A DNA stretch of 37,988 nt from Hymenobacter rubidus (GTDB taxonomy: Bacteria > Bacteroidota > Bacteroidia > Cytophagales > Hymenobacteraceae), in contig NZ_JAERQF010000046.1 in NCBI RefSeq assembly GCF_016734815.1, positions 1-37,988 of the forward strand, read 5' to 3'. This document shows, one piece after another, positions 23,767-33,500 of this stretch. Position numbers and translations under genes: made by a program. Under the pieces are notes generated by a model that worked only from the letters and a program-made list of their open reading frames with translations, made no database searches and was not told where the DNA came from. How positions within the stretch are numbered: the first letter of the stretch is position 1; the number at the start of each line of letters is the position of its first letter.

Positions 23767-26700
23767 ATGAAATCCTTTCCCCTACGACGTGTACTGGCAT
23801 CGGTGGTGCTGCTGGGCATCGTGGGGGCGGGCGTGGCGGTGTGGGTGCTGGGCAGTGACTACGGCCGGCGCCTAGTGGCCCAAAAGGTGCGCACGGCGCT
23901 CACGCAAAACTCGGAGCTGGTGCTGGCCCCGTTCGAGGTGGAGATTTCGCCCTGGCGCGACTTTCCGCACCTCACGGCCTCCATTCAGCACATCAGCCTT
24001 ACAGATACCTCGTTTCGGCAGCACATGCCGGTGCTGCAGGTGGGCCGGGCCGACCTGCGCGTGGAGTTGCTGAGCCTGCTGCGCGGCCGGGTGCAGGTGC
24101 GCCGCGTGGTGGTGAATGACGTTGATTTTCGGGAGCGGGTCGATTCGCTGGGCCGGGCCTGGGGCCTGCGCGGCAAGCGCCGCAAGGGCACCGGCAAGGC
24201 CCCCACCATCAACCTGATACTCGACGAGCTGGTGGTGAATAACTTCCACTTCAGCTCGCACAACGGTTACTCGCGCAGTCAGTTTGGCGTGGCCGTGCGG
24301 CAGGCCCAGCTCACGGCCCGGCTGCGGGGCGGCGTGCTGCGCGTGGGCGGCACCCTGGATGGGGAGCTGAGCTACCTGCGCACCCGCGCCGGCACCTTGT
24401 TTGAGCAGAAGCCCGTGATGGCCTGGGTGAACTACAAATACACATTTGCCAACCACCAGGGCCAGCTGTACCGCACCCGCGCCACCCTCAACGGCGACAC
24501 CATCCGGGTAAGCGGCACCCACACCGTGGACCCCGACCAGCCGGCCGGCACCTTCATGAACCTGAGCTTCGTGGGCGACCAGCCGCTTACCGAGGTGCTG
24601 CACGCCGCTCTGCCCCCGCGCCTCGAACCCTACCTGGAAGGCGCTACCAGCCCCAGCAAGGCCCACATTCATTACACCATCACGGGCCTGAGCGGGCCCA
24701 TGAAGACGCCCCGCAACGTGCTCACGTTTGGGCTGCGCGGGGCCAGTCTGCAGTGGCCGGGCCCAGCCCGCCGCATCGACCGCTGGGACTTGCAGGGCAC
24801 CTACGACAACGGTCCGGCCCACCACATCACGTCCACGGTGCTCACGCTGCGGCAATGTCGCATCTACTCCCCGGCGGGTCAGCTCGATATTGGCTTGACG
24901 CTGACCAATTTTCGGCGACCTTTTCTCAACGGCCGCTTTCGGGGCAGTGCCGAGCTGGTGCAGCTGGCAGCCGTGGTGTCGCCGGGGCGGTGGCGCGCCC
25001 GCGCCGGCACTGCCGACATCAACGTGCAGCTGCGGGGCCTGCTGCCCCCGCCACCCAACCGCCCCGCTCCGCCGCAACCCCAGAAACCTTTGTCGCTGCG
25101 CGGCACAGTGGTGCTGCACCAGGCCTCGTTTCTGCTGCCCGCCCGCGGGGCCGACCTTTCCCGTCTGAACGTGCGCGTGGGGCTGCGCGACAGCCTTTGG
25201 CAGCTTTCCAACGCCTCGGGTACGCTGAATGCCATGAAGTTTCAGGCATCGGCCACCACCGTTTACCTGCTCGACTACCTCACCGGCCAGCACGCCACGG
25301 CCAGCATCAGCGGCCAGTTTGCGGTAGATGAGCTGCGCGTGGCTTCGTTGCGCACCCTGCTGCGGCCCGTGCCGCGCACCAACAGCGGCGGCTTTGCGCC
25401 CACCAGCCTGCCCAAGCCCGCGCCCCGCCCGCGCAGCCAGGCCAGCAAAGCCCAGCTGGCCGCCACGCTGGGCAGTGAGCTAATTCCGGCCGGCCTACGC
25501 CTGAACGTGCGGTTGCGCTGCCAGCGCCTGCTGCTGGCCACCGATACCCTCAACAACCTGGCCGTGGACGTGCACCACGACGGCCAGCAGGTGCAGCTGC
25601 TCAACATTGCCGGAGTAGTGTGGGGCGGCCAGGTGCGCGGCAACGTGCAGTGGCCCACCGACCCCGACAACCGCGTGGCGCCCGTGCAATATCAGTTGAG
25701 CGTGCACTTCGACACCCTGAACTACCAGCAATTTCTGGCCCGGCTAAACCGGCCCGTAGTGCGGCCAGGGAAGCAACCCGCAGCGCGGCGCGCCAAAGGC
25801 TCTGGTGCGTCGGCCTCCAGCCCGGCCCTGCGCGATTTGCTGCTGGCCGCCAACGGCCAGGTCGACCTTAACATCGACCGCGTGCAGCTTCCCGAAGACG
25901 AAAGTATGAGTCGGGTAAGCCTGCGCCTGATAAAGGCGGGGCCCTCGTTGCGGATGCCCTACCTGCGCTTCCGCACGCCGGAAGGCGGTTTTGGCGAGGC
26001 CTCAGGCACGGCCCAGGTAGAAGCCCTGCGCCTCACCGCAGCCGATGCCGACGTGACCCTGCGCTACGCCACCCTCGACGTGCAGCGCCTGCTTGGCCTC
26101 ATTGCCAGCCTCACCGCTCCCACCGATTCGGTGCTTGCCGCGCGCGCCCAGGCCCGGGCCGAGCGCCGCGCCACCCGCCGCGCCGCCCGCCAGCAGCTCC
26201 CCGGCAACCACTCCCTGCTGGCCAACGGCGTGCTCAGCGCCGTGCTGCGGGTGGAAGCCGACCAGGTGCATTACGGGGCCATCAACGGGAGTCGCTTCCA
26301 TTTTGTATCGCACCTGCTCGATGGCGAGGCCCGCCTCGACAACTGCTCGTTTGATGCCTTGCAGGGCCACCTGAGCGTGCGGGGCTACATGCGCAGCACA
26401 GTCAGCCGCACCCGCCACCCCACCCGGCTCCAGCTGCACCTGCAGGATGTGCAGCTGCCTGCCTTGTTTGCCACGGCCTCCAGCCTGGGCCTGAGCGTGC
26501 TGAGCGCCGACAACATCAAAGGCACGCTGAGCGGCGTGGCCGATGTGCGCACCAACCTCGGCGCCACCTTCCTACCCGAATTTCCGCAAACGGCCGGCTA
26601 CCTGAAAACCAATTTCCGCGACCTGGAGCTGCTGAACGTGGAGGTGCTGATGGAAGCCCTGAAGTTTATGAAATCCGAGCGCACCAGCCACCTGTACTTT

Positions 26701-27090
26701 GAGCCCGTCACCGGCGAGTTTTTGCTCGCGCAGGGCCAGCTTATCATCCCCGGCCTGCACCTGAACAGCAACCTGAGCAACCTGGAAGTAAGCGGCCACT
26801 ACGGCCTCGACGGCGCCACCAACCTCTACATCGGCCTGAAACCCCTGCAAGCGCTGTTCGGCAACAACAACAAGCGCATCGAACGCATCCAGAGCGGCGA
26901 GCCGGTCAGCCACTCCAACAACGGCAAGCTGACCTACGTGAACCTGCGCCGCACGGCTCCCAAAGAGAAGTATTCCGTCCGCCTGTTTCAGCGCGACGAG
27001 CACCGGGAAGCCATGAACAAGCTGAGCGAACTATACCGCAACTACCTGCTCACCCAGCGCCTCGACACCACGGTGAAGCTGCTGCGGTGA
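23767..27090 (+). CDS. AsmA-like inner-membrane-anchored periplasmic protein
   Basis: A 1107-residue protein of the AsmA/TamB-related group, which are anchored in the inner membrane and implicated in lipid movement or outer membrane assembly. One N-terminal membrane helix (about 9-29) is followed by the N-terminal AsmA signature SDYGRRLVAQKVRTAL and FEVEISPWRDFPHLTASIQ. The long middle region is beta-rich with proline/alanine-rich and arginine-rich linkers (about 415-450, 535-560, 665-690, 790-810). The C-terminal AsmA-like region has GTLSGVADVRTNLG, MEALKFMKSERTSHLYFEPV and QLIIPGLHLNSNLSNLEV, typical of Bacteroidota members. ATG 23767 is well supported. No catalytic residues are expected. 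Confidence 0.85.
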   Translation: MKSFPLRRVLASVVLLGIVGAGVAVWVLGSDYGRRLVAQKVRTALTQNSELVLAPFEVEISPWRDFPHLTASIQHISLTDTSFRQHMPVLQVGRADLRVELLSLLRGRVQVRRVVVNDVDFRERVDSLGRAWGLRGKRRKGTGKAPTINLILDELVVNNFHFSSHNGYSRSQFGVAVRQAQLTARLRGGVLRVGGTLDGELSYLRTRAGTLFEQKPVMAWVNYKYTFANHQGQLYRTRATLNGDTIRVSGTHTVDPDQPAGTFMNLSFVGDQPLTEVLHAALPPRLEPYLEGATSPSKAHIHYTITGLSGPMKTPRNVLTFGLRGASLQWPGPARRIDRWDLQGTYDNGPAHHITSTVLTLRQCRIYSPAGQLDIGLTLTNFRRPFLNGRFRGSAELVQLAAVVSPGRWRARAGTADINVQLRGLLPPPPNRPAPPQPQKPLSLRGTVVLHQASFLLPARGADLSRLNVRVGLRDSLWQLSNASGTLNAMKFQASATTVYLLDYLTGQHATASISGQFAVDELRVASLRTLLRPVPRTNSGGFAPTSLPKPAPRPRSQASKAQLAATLGSELIPAGLRLNVRLRCQRLLLATDTLNNLAVDVHHDGQQVQLLNIAGVVWGGQVRGNVQWPTDPDNRVAPVQYQLSVHFDTLNYQQFLARLNRPVVRPGKQPAARRAKGSGASASSPALRDLLLAANGQVDLNIDRVQLPEDESMSRVSLRLIKAGPSLRMPYLRFRTPEGGFGEASGTAQVEALRLTAADADVTLRYATLDVQRLLGLIASLTAPTDSVLAARAQARAERRATRRAARQQLPGNHSLLANGVLSAVLRVEADQVHYGAINGSRFHFVSHLLDGEARLDNCSFDALQGHLSVRGYMRSTVSRTRHPTRLQLHLQDVQLPALFATASSLGLSVLSADNIKGTLSGVADVRTNLGATFLPEFPQTAGYLKTNFRDLELLNVEVLMEALKFMKSERTSHLYFEPVTGEFLLAQGQLIIPGLHLNSNLSNLEVSGHYGLDGATNLYIGLKPLQALFGNNNKRIERIQSGEPVSHSNNGKLTYVNLRRTAPKEKYSVRLFQRDEHREAMNKLSELYRNYLLTQRLDTTVKLLR

Positions 27091-27131
27091 GGAAGCAACG
27101 AGGTGCGGTGAAGAGGTGAAGAAGAGCAAAA

Positions 27132-27228
27132 GCCGGTCATGCAGAGCGTAGCGAAGCATCTTGCGTGCTTCATCCAATCGTGAAGGCGATACCGAGCGAG
27201 ATGCTTCGCTGCGCTCTGCATGACCGGT
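27132..27228. repeat. Family B intergenic palindrome
   Basis: The left arm CCGGTCATGCAGAGCGTAG then CGAAGCATCTTGC pairs with GAGATGCTTCGCTGCGCTC and TGCATGACCGG. CTGAGC is replaced by CAGAGC, with the compensating GCTCTG on the right, showing coordinated change of both arms. It sits 41 bases after the AsmA-like gene. Confidence 0.85.
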
Positions 27229-27265
27229 TCTTCATTCTTATCTCTATTTACTTTTTCCTTCCCCA

Positions 27266-29182
27266 ATGCCCCGCTTTCCACTTGCGATGATTGTCTGTCT
27301 GCTGGCTACTACCATGGCAGCCCGCGCGCAAACCCGCGCCCAGGATTCCACTTTCGTGCGGCAGCACTACATCAAGCTCGACCGCCAGATACCCATGCGC
27401 GACGGGGTGAAGCTCTACACGACCATTTACGTGCCCAAAGATGCTTCGGCGGCCAAGCCTTACCCGTTTTTGATGACGCGCACGCCGTATTCTGCCGGAC
27501 CGTATGGGGAGAACAACTACCGTACGCACGGCCCCGGTCCTAGCCGGGAGCTTTCGGAAGAGCAATACATTTTCGTGTACCAGGACGTGCGCGGACGTTA
27601 CCTGTCGGAGGGCCAGTTTGAGGAAATGACGCCCGCCCTGCGCGCCGGGCAGGCCGGGGCAACCGGCCCAACGGCTCCGCACGACGAAAGCACCGACACC
27701 TTCGATACCATTGAGTGGCTGCTGCAACATGTGCCGGGCAACAACGGCCGCGTGGGCATGTTGGGCATCAGCTACCCCGGTTTTTACGCTTCAGCGGCCT
27801 TGCCTGCGGCGCATCCGGCGCTGAAAGCGGTGTCGCCCCAGGCCCCGGTTACGGATGAGTTTATCGGCGACGATGCCCGGCACAAGGGTGCGTTTTTTCT
27901 ACTCGACAACTTCGAGTTCACCAATTATTTCGACGTTCCCCGGCCCCAGCCGGTGGCTGATTATCAGGAGTTGTTCAAGTTCGAGCCGAAGGACTTGTAC
28001 ACATTTTTCCTGAAGCTTGGCCCCATCAAAAATGCCAACGGCCCGGCGTATTTCAACAACCGCGCCCGCATCTGGAACGAGTACATGCAGCACGAAACCT
28101 ACGACGCCTACTGGCAGGCGCGGAATATTCGCCCGGCCCTCAAGGGCGTGAAGCCGGCCGTGCTGGTAGTCGGCGGCTGGTTCGATGCCGAGGACCTGTA
28201 CGGCGCCCTGAACACCTACAAGGCCATCGAGAAGCAAAACCCCGGCGCCACCAACCGCCTCGTGATGGGCCCCTGGACGCACGGCGCCTGGGCCCGCCCC
28301 GAATGGAGCAAATTTGGTCCCCTCAGCTTTGGCTCAAACACGGCCCAAACCTTTCGGCTAGCGCTGGAAACGCCCTTTTTCAACTTTTATCTGAAGGACA
28401 AAGGCAGCTTTAACCCGGCCGAAGCGACGGTGTTCGATACCGGCACCAACCAGTGGAAAAGCCATTCGGCCTGGCCACCGGCTGCTACAAAGACGCGCGT
28501 CCTTTACCTTTTGGATGGCAGCAAGTTGGCCGTGATTAACCCCAAAGCTTCAGAAGCTTTAAAAGGCTCCATTAAAAACCTGGGCGTTAAGTCTGCCAAG
28601 GTTAAAACTCCCAAATTATACACTCAGTACCTCAGCGACCCAGCCAACCCGGTGCCTTACACTGACGGCGTCCACGCCGAGCGCAACAATGAGTACATGA
28701 TAGAGGACCAGCGCTTTGCCGCCAAGCGCCCTGATGTTCTCACGTTTCGGACCGAAACCTTGCCCAACGACTTCACCGTGGCCGGCCCTATCACCGCCGA
28801 CCTTTGGGTGAGCACCTCCGGCACCGATGCTGACTTCATCGTGAAAGTCATCGATGAGCTGCCCGATGGCACCCAGCGCCTGGTGCGCGCTGAGGTGATG
28901 CGCGGCCGGTTCCGCAACAGTTTTTCGAAGCCGGAAGCCTTTGTTCCTAATATGCCGACCAAGGTAACATACGAGTTGCCCGATGTGCTGCACACATTCA
29001 AACAAGGCCATAGACTGATGGTGCAGGTGCAGAGCAGTTGGTTTCCGCTCGTCGACCGCAACCCGCAAACCTTCGTGCCCATCGCCACAGCCGAAGAAAA
29101 AGACTTTCAAAAAGCCACCATTCGGCTCTACCACGATGCCCAACATCCGTCCGCCATTCGAGTGCTGGTGCTGACGCCGTGA
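27266..29182 (+). CDS. Secreted CocE/NonD-family serine hydrolase (X-Pro peptidase S15-like)
   Basis: 638 residues. An N-terminal signal peptide (about 1-21, MIVCLLATTMAARAQ) targets it to the periplasm or outside. The alpha/beta-hydrolase core (about 35-350) has the oxyanion region and a full catalytic triad: S169 in LGISYPGF, D307 in GGWFDAED and H339 in GPWTHGAW. The C-terminal jelly-roll (about 400-638, from DTGTNQWKSHSAWPP and including DFTVAGPITADLWVSTSG) is the X-Pro dipeptidyl-peptidase C domain. Relatives include cocaine esterase, glutaryl-7-ACA acylase and X-Pro dipeptidyl peptidases, so esterase, amidase and peptidase roles cannot be distinguished from sequence. The start ATG fits the signal peptide. 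Confidence 0.93.
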   Translation: MPRFPLAMIVCLLATTMAARAQTRAQDSTFVRQHYIKLDRQIPMRDGVKLYTTIYVPKDASAAKPYPFLMTRTPYSAGPYGENNYRTHGPGPSRELSEEQYIFVYQDVRGRYLSEGQFEEMTPALRAGQAGATGPTAPHDESTDTFDTIEWLLQHVPGNNGRVGMLGISYPGFYASAALPAAHPALKAVSPQAPVTDEFIGDDARHKGAFFLLDNFEFTNYFDVPRPQPVADYQELFKFEPKDLYTFFLKLGPIKNANGPAYFNNRARIWNEYMQHETYDAYWQARNIRPALKGVKPAVLVVGGWFDAEDLYGALNTYKAIEKQNPGATNRLVMGPWTHGAWARPEWSKFGPLSFGSNTAQTFRLALETPFFNFYLKDKGSFNPAEATVFDTGTNQWKSHSAWPPAATKTRVLYLLDGSKLAVINPKASEALKGSIKNLGVKSAKVKTPKLYTQYLSDPANPVPYTDGVHAERNNEYMIEDQRFAAKRPDVLTFRTETLPNDFTVAGPITADLWVSTSGTDADFIVKVIDELPDGTQRLVRAEVMRGRFRNSFSKPEAFVPNMPTKVTYELPDVLHTFKQGHRLMVQVQSSWFPLVDRNPQTFVPIATAEEKDFQKATIRLYHDAQHPSAIRVLVLTP

Positions 29183-29252
29183 GGCCCGCGCTGTAACCCG
29201 CACGGGGCAGCGGTGCGTAAGCAGGAGCGTACACTTCTTTTCCTCGCTTCGC

Positions 29253-29543
29253 ATGAAATCCTCCACCTTCCTTACGGCTGTGCTCTCGCTCGGCCTCAGC
29301 ACCGCCGCCCTGGCCCAGACCACGCCCGCCAGCAACGCCCCGGCCGACAATAACTCCAACCCCATGGCGCCCTCCAATAACCAGCCGCGCGTGCGCACGG
29401 CCGTGGATGGCTCCAGCATTAGCAACAACCGCGACCGGCTGTCGCCCGGCACCGGCACCCCGGCCCCGCCCGCCCGCACCGAAGCTGAGCGACAGGCCCA
29501 CCGCGACGCCAAACGCGCCAAGAAAGGCAAAATGAAAGGATAA
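29253..29543 (+). CDS. Small secreted basic protein, unknown function
   Basis: 96 residues with a clear signal peptide (MKSSTFLTAVLSLGLSTAALA, cleavage near residue 21-22). The mature part is short, rich in Asn, Pro, Ala and Ser, and has no cysteine or domain. The C terminus is strongly basic (RDAKRAKKGKMKG), which could bind nucleic acid, peptidoglycan or lipid head groups. It lies 70 bases after the hydrolase on the same strand and is followed by a terminator at 29569. Small secreted proteins of this kind are common in Bacteroidota; no function is claimed. Confidence 0.8.
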   Translation: MKSSTFLTAVLSLGLSTAALAQTTPASNAPADNNSNPMAPSNNQPRVRTAVDGSSISNNRDRLSPGTGTPAPPARTEAERQAHRDAKRAKKGKMKG

Positions 29544-29568
29544 GCTGGCAACTTATTCGTCCACAAAA

Positions 29569-29606
29569 ACGCCCCGCTATGCAGTTGCACAGCGGGGCGT
29601 CTTGTT
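29569..29606. terminator. Terminator between convergent genes
   Basis: The stem ACGCCCCGCT (29569-29578) / AGCGGGGCGT (29591-29600) is followed on + by CTTGTTTCTG and preceded by an A run that is a T run on the other strand. It serves the small secreted protein gene on + and the leftward HAD gene on -. Confidence 0.8.
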
Positions 29607-29622
29607 TCTGCTGGAGCAGGCA

Positions 29623-30273
29623 CTACACCAGTGCCTGCATGTAGGCATCCGTAAAATCCGGGGCGAAATGCAGCACATTGGGCAAGTGCGCAAATTCGGC
29701 TTCCTGGTGCGTGGTGGTGAGCACCACGGCCTTCATGCCGGCATTGAGGGCGGCTTCGACGCCCTTGGGCACGTCCTCAAATACCAGGCAGTCGGCAGGC
29801 GCTACAACCAGCTGCTCAGCGGCTTTGAGGAAGGTTTCGGGATGGGGCTTGCTGAGCAACACATCATCGGCGCTCACAATGGCGCTGAAATAGTGCCGGA
29901 TGTTGAGGTTATCGAGCACAAAATCAATGTTGAACGGGATGGCCGCTGAACCAATGGCCATGGGAATGCCCGCCTGGTGCGCCCGTTCCAGAAAATCCTG
30001 TAGCCCCGGCAGCAGCGCCAGATGCGGCAGAAACTCCTGCTGGTACCGCTTCTCTTTCTCGACGGCCCAGTAATCCATTTCCTCCGCCGTGAATCGGTCG
30101 GGGCCGAACATGCGCACCAGCACTTCCTGGTTTTTGCCGTACATCTGCGGCTTCACTTCGTCCCAAGTAAAACGGCCGCCGAGGTCGTTGTTAAACAGGT
30201 GTTGCCAGGCGCGGGTATGGTATTCCATGTCGTGAATCATGGTACCGTTGAGGTCGAAAAGAAATGCTTTCAT
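29623..30273 (-). CDS. HAD-superfamily phosphatase or phosphoglucomutase-like protein
   Basis: 216 residues, the normal length for beta-phosphoglucomutase-like HADs. Motif I is FDLNGT: nucleophile D7 is present, but the second acidic residue of DxD is N9. Motif II Ser lies in AIGSAAIP, motif III Lys in LSKPHPETF, and motif IV is VFEDVPKG. The cap is helical (about 15-90, EMDYWAVEKEKRYQQ). Asn at the acid/base position is unusual for phosphatases and mutases, which use Asp, so activity may be altered. The same DxN form may recur in related Bacteroidota proteins (from memory). On the minus strand GACCTTTG at 30312-30319 is one base off the -7 consensus and 38 bases before the ATG, a possible promoter. 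Substrate is unknown. Confidence 0.85.
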   Translation of the reverse strand: MKAFLFDLNGTMIHDMEYHTRAWQHLFNNDLGGRFTWDEVKPQMYGKNQEVLVRMFGPDRFTAEEMDYWAVEKEKRYQQEFLPHLALLPGLQDFLERAHQAGIPMAIGSAAIPFNIDFVLDNLNIRHYFSAIVSADDVLLSKPHPETFLKAAEQLVVAPADCLVFEDVPKGVEAALNAGMKAVVLTTTHQEAEFAHLPNVLHFAPDFTDAYMQALV

Positions 30274-30395
30274 GCAAGAATTATAGGGTAACCAACTGAT
30301 AAGAACTGCCGCAAAGGTCGCTCAGCAGCCTTTGTCTCACCCGTTTTTTTAGTTAAACCTGCATCAAAATTCAGCAATGCTGTCAACTGATGTTG

Positions 30396-30517
30396 GCGTC
30401 TGTCATCCTGAGCGCAGCGAAGGACCTTACCAAGCCAGAACGGTTTGCTGTCATTTAGCCTTCTGCAAATCCTTCATCGGTGAGAAGGTCCTTCGTTGCG
30501 CTCAGGATGACAGACGC
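30396..30517. repeat. Family A intergenic palindrome, longest arms
   Basis: The left arm GCGTCTGTCATCCTGAGC then GCAGCGAAGGACCTT pairs with AAGGTCCTTCGTTGC then GCTCAGGATGACAGACGC. One G-to-A type change (CGTTGC) is the only arm mismatch. The unique centre is about 50 bases. It lies between the HAD start and the four-PAS kinase stop. Confidence 0.9.
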
Positions 30518-30550
30518 GGGTAAAACACTCCCCAATTGTAACCAGCAGCC

Positions 30551-33500
30551 TCATAAAAACAGCCGGAACGTACTCCCCACGCCTACTTCGCTTTCCACCT
30601 CGATGTGGCCGCCGTGGCTTTGCACCATGCGGTTCACTAGGTACAGGCCCACGCCGGTGCCTTCGGTGTGGTCGTGGAAGCGGCGGAACAGGTGAAACAG
30701 CTCGGCCCGGTGCCGGTCCACGTCGAAGCCCAGGCCGTTGTCTTCGACCAGCAGCACGGGGCGACCGGCCTCCAGCCACAACGACAGATGCACCCGGCAC
30801 GGCCGGGACGGGTCGTTGTATTTCAGGGAGTTGCTGAGCAGATTTAGCAGAATAGTGCGCAGGTTGGCGCGGGCATAGGAAATGGTGGGCCGGGCGCTAA
30901 AATCGGTGGTGATGCGGGCGCGGGCGGCCAGCGCCTGCGGCTGCAGGGTTTGGAGCACTTCCTGGGTGAGTTCGGCCAGGTCCACGGTTTCGGCGGGCAG
31001 GGTGGGTAGCTGCTGGGCCTGGCCCACGGCGGCCAAATCGTCGATGGTGGCGGCCAGTTGGTGCAGGGCTTCGTCAATCATGGGCACCAGCATGTCCTCC
31101 TCGTCGGGGTCGGTGAAGGTGGTGACGGTGCGAAGCTCCTCAAAGAGCCCGTGCAGGTTATTGACGGGCTGCTTGAGGTCGTGGCTGGCCGCGTACACGA
31201 AGTTGTCGAGGTCCTGATTGGTGCGGATGAGTTGCTGGTTGGCGGCGGCCAGCTCGGCGTTGCGGGCCACTGCCGCTTGGTTGGCGGCACTCAGCTCGGC
31301 GTTGGCCTGGGCCAGCAGCTGGCGGGCTGCCACCTGCTCGCTCACATCGGTGGCCACCACCGCCACCCCCGTGGTGGTGCCGGCGCCGTCGTGCAGGGGC
31401 TGGTACACAAAGTTGACGTACACTTCCACGGTTTGGTCCTGGCGCGGCAGCCGGATGGGGCGCTCCTGGGCTGCGTACACCTCGCCGGTGGCCACCACGT
31501 TGTTTAGCAGCTCGGCAAAGCCTTGGCCCTGTAGCTCGGGCATGGCCTCGAACAGCAGTTTGTCCAGCACTTCCTCGCGGGTATGCCCCCAGAGCTCGCA
31601 CATGCCGGGGTTGGCCAGCTCGACCAGGTACTTAGGCCCGCGCAGTACGGCAATGGCCACGGGCGCCTGCTCAAACAGCGCGTTGAGCTGCCGCTGCTGG
31701 GCCAGGCGCAGCTGCCGCGCCAGCACCTGCTCGGTCACGTCGTAGGCAAACACGGAGATGCCCACCGTCTGGCCCTGCTCCTGGTACGCCTGGTAGGTGA
31801 AGTTGAGGTAGGACGTTTGGCGGGGCCGGCCTTCCCGCTCCACCTGGAGCGCTACTTCATTGCCGTAGTAGGTTTCGCCGGTGCGGTACACGCGGTCCAG
31901 CAGGTCGATAAAGCCCTGGCCCACGGCCTCGGGTTGCAGCTCGGCCACGGGGCGCCCCCGCACCAGGCGGCCCATCACCAGCTGCTGGTAGGCGTTGTTG
32001 AAATACTCGACCCGGTGGTCGGGGCCGCGCAGCAGGCCCACAATGGCCGGGGTTTGCTCAAACACTTGGTACAGCGTTTCGCGCTCCTGCGCCTGGCGCC
32101 GGGCCGTGGCCAGCAGTTTGGCTTGCAAGGCATCGGCTTGCTGACGGGCCATCACTTGCTCCGTCACCTCCAGGGCAAATACCAGAATGCCGTCAATCTG
32201 CCCGCTTTCATCGTAGCGGGCCTGCTGAATGTAGTTGAAATACCGGTCCTCCAGCACGCCATCCGAAGAGCGAACAAAGGGAATGAGCAAAGCAGGCTCT
32301 TCGTGGGTAATGCCCGTTTCGAACACCTTCCGGAAGGCGCGGTACACCGCGTGGTCGGCTATTTCGGGCAGGGCATCCAGAAGGGGCCGCCCCAGCAACG
32401 GGCGCCCCGGAAAAAACGCCTGGTAGGCCGGGTTCACCAACTCGTACACCAGCTCCGGCCCGTCGAGAATGCAGATGGCGGCCGGCGCCTGCATGAAAAA
32501 CTGTTCCAGGCGGGTCTGCTGGCGCTCGGCTTCGGCCTGCGCGGCCTGCACCTGGGCGGTGCGCTCGGCCACGCGGGCTTCCAACTCCTGGTTTAGCTCG
32601 CGCAGCAACAACTGGGCCCGGAGCAATTCGGTGTTGCTGGCCTGGATTTCTTCGTTGGTGCTGGCCAGCTCTTCGTTGGCCGTGGCGGTTTGCTGCTCGC
32701 TGGACGCAATTTGCTGCCGGGCCTCCACCTGCGTGGTCACGTCGTAGGCAAACACCAGAATGCCGTCGACCACGCCCTGGGCATTGCGGCGGGCCTGATA
32801 AATGAAGTTGTAGTAGCGTTTTTCCAGCTCCTGCGGGTGGGAATTGTCGTGGTCGAGCTGCACCAGCATTTCGTTGGCCCGGAAGGTTTCGCCGGTGCGG
32901 TACACCTCATCGAGCAGGCCAAAAATGGGCTGGCCTTCCAGCTCCGGCATGGCCGTCCGAATGGGGTAGCCCACCAATGGCCGGTCGCCCACCAGCTTCT
33001 GGTACAACGGATTTGCCAACTCAAACACGTGCTCCGGCCCGCCAAAGATGCAAATCATGGCCGGGGCCTGCATAAACGTTTCGTGCAGGCTCGCACGCTG
33101 GCTCTCAGCCTCGGCCAATGCGGCCCGCTCGCGGGCTTGGCTTTCGCGCAGGGCCTTTTCCACGGCCGAGCGCGGCTGGTCGGCAGTATCCAGAAAGCTC
33201 ACCAGCAGCCCCGCCCCCACACGCCGCGCCGAGAGGAGGAAATAGTTATCGAGGCCGTCGCCCTGGTAATTCACTTCCATTCGCCTGGGCTGGCCCGACT
33301 CAAACGCTTCGCAATGAAAAGTAAAGACGCCCGTCTGGACAGTGTGCGGAAAGTGCTGTAAGTAAGTGCCCGCCGGCCGGGCCGGCTGTCGCAGCATGCG
33401 TTGCGCAGCCGGGTTTAGCAGCTGGATGGCAAAGTCGACTATTTCTCCGCTTTCCGCTCGAATGGGCGTGTACAGCGCCACCCCGTTCAGGGCGTTTTCC

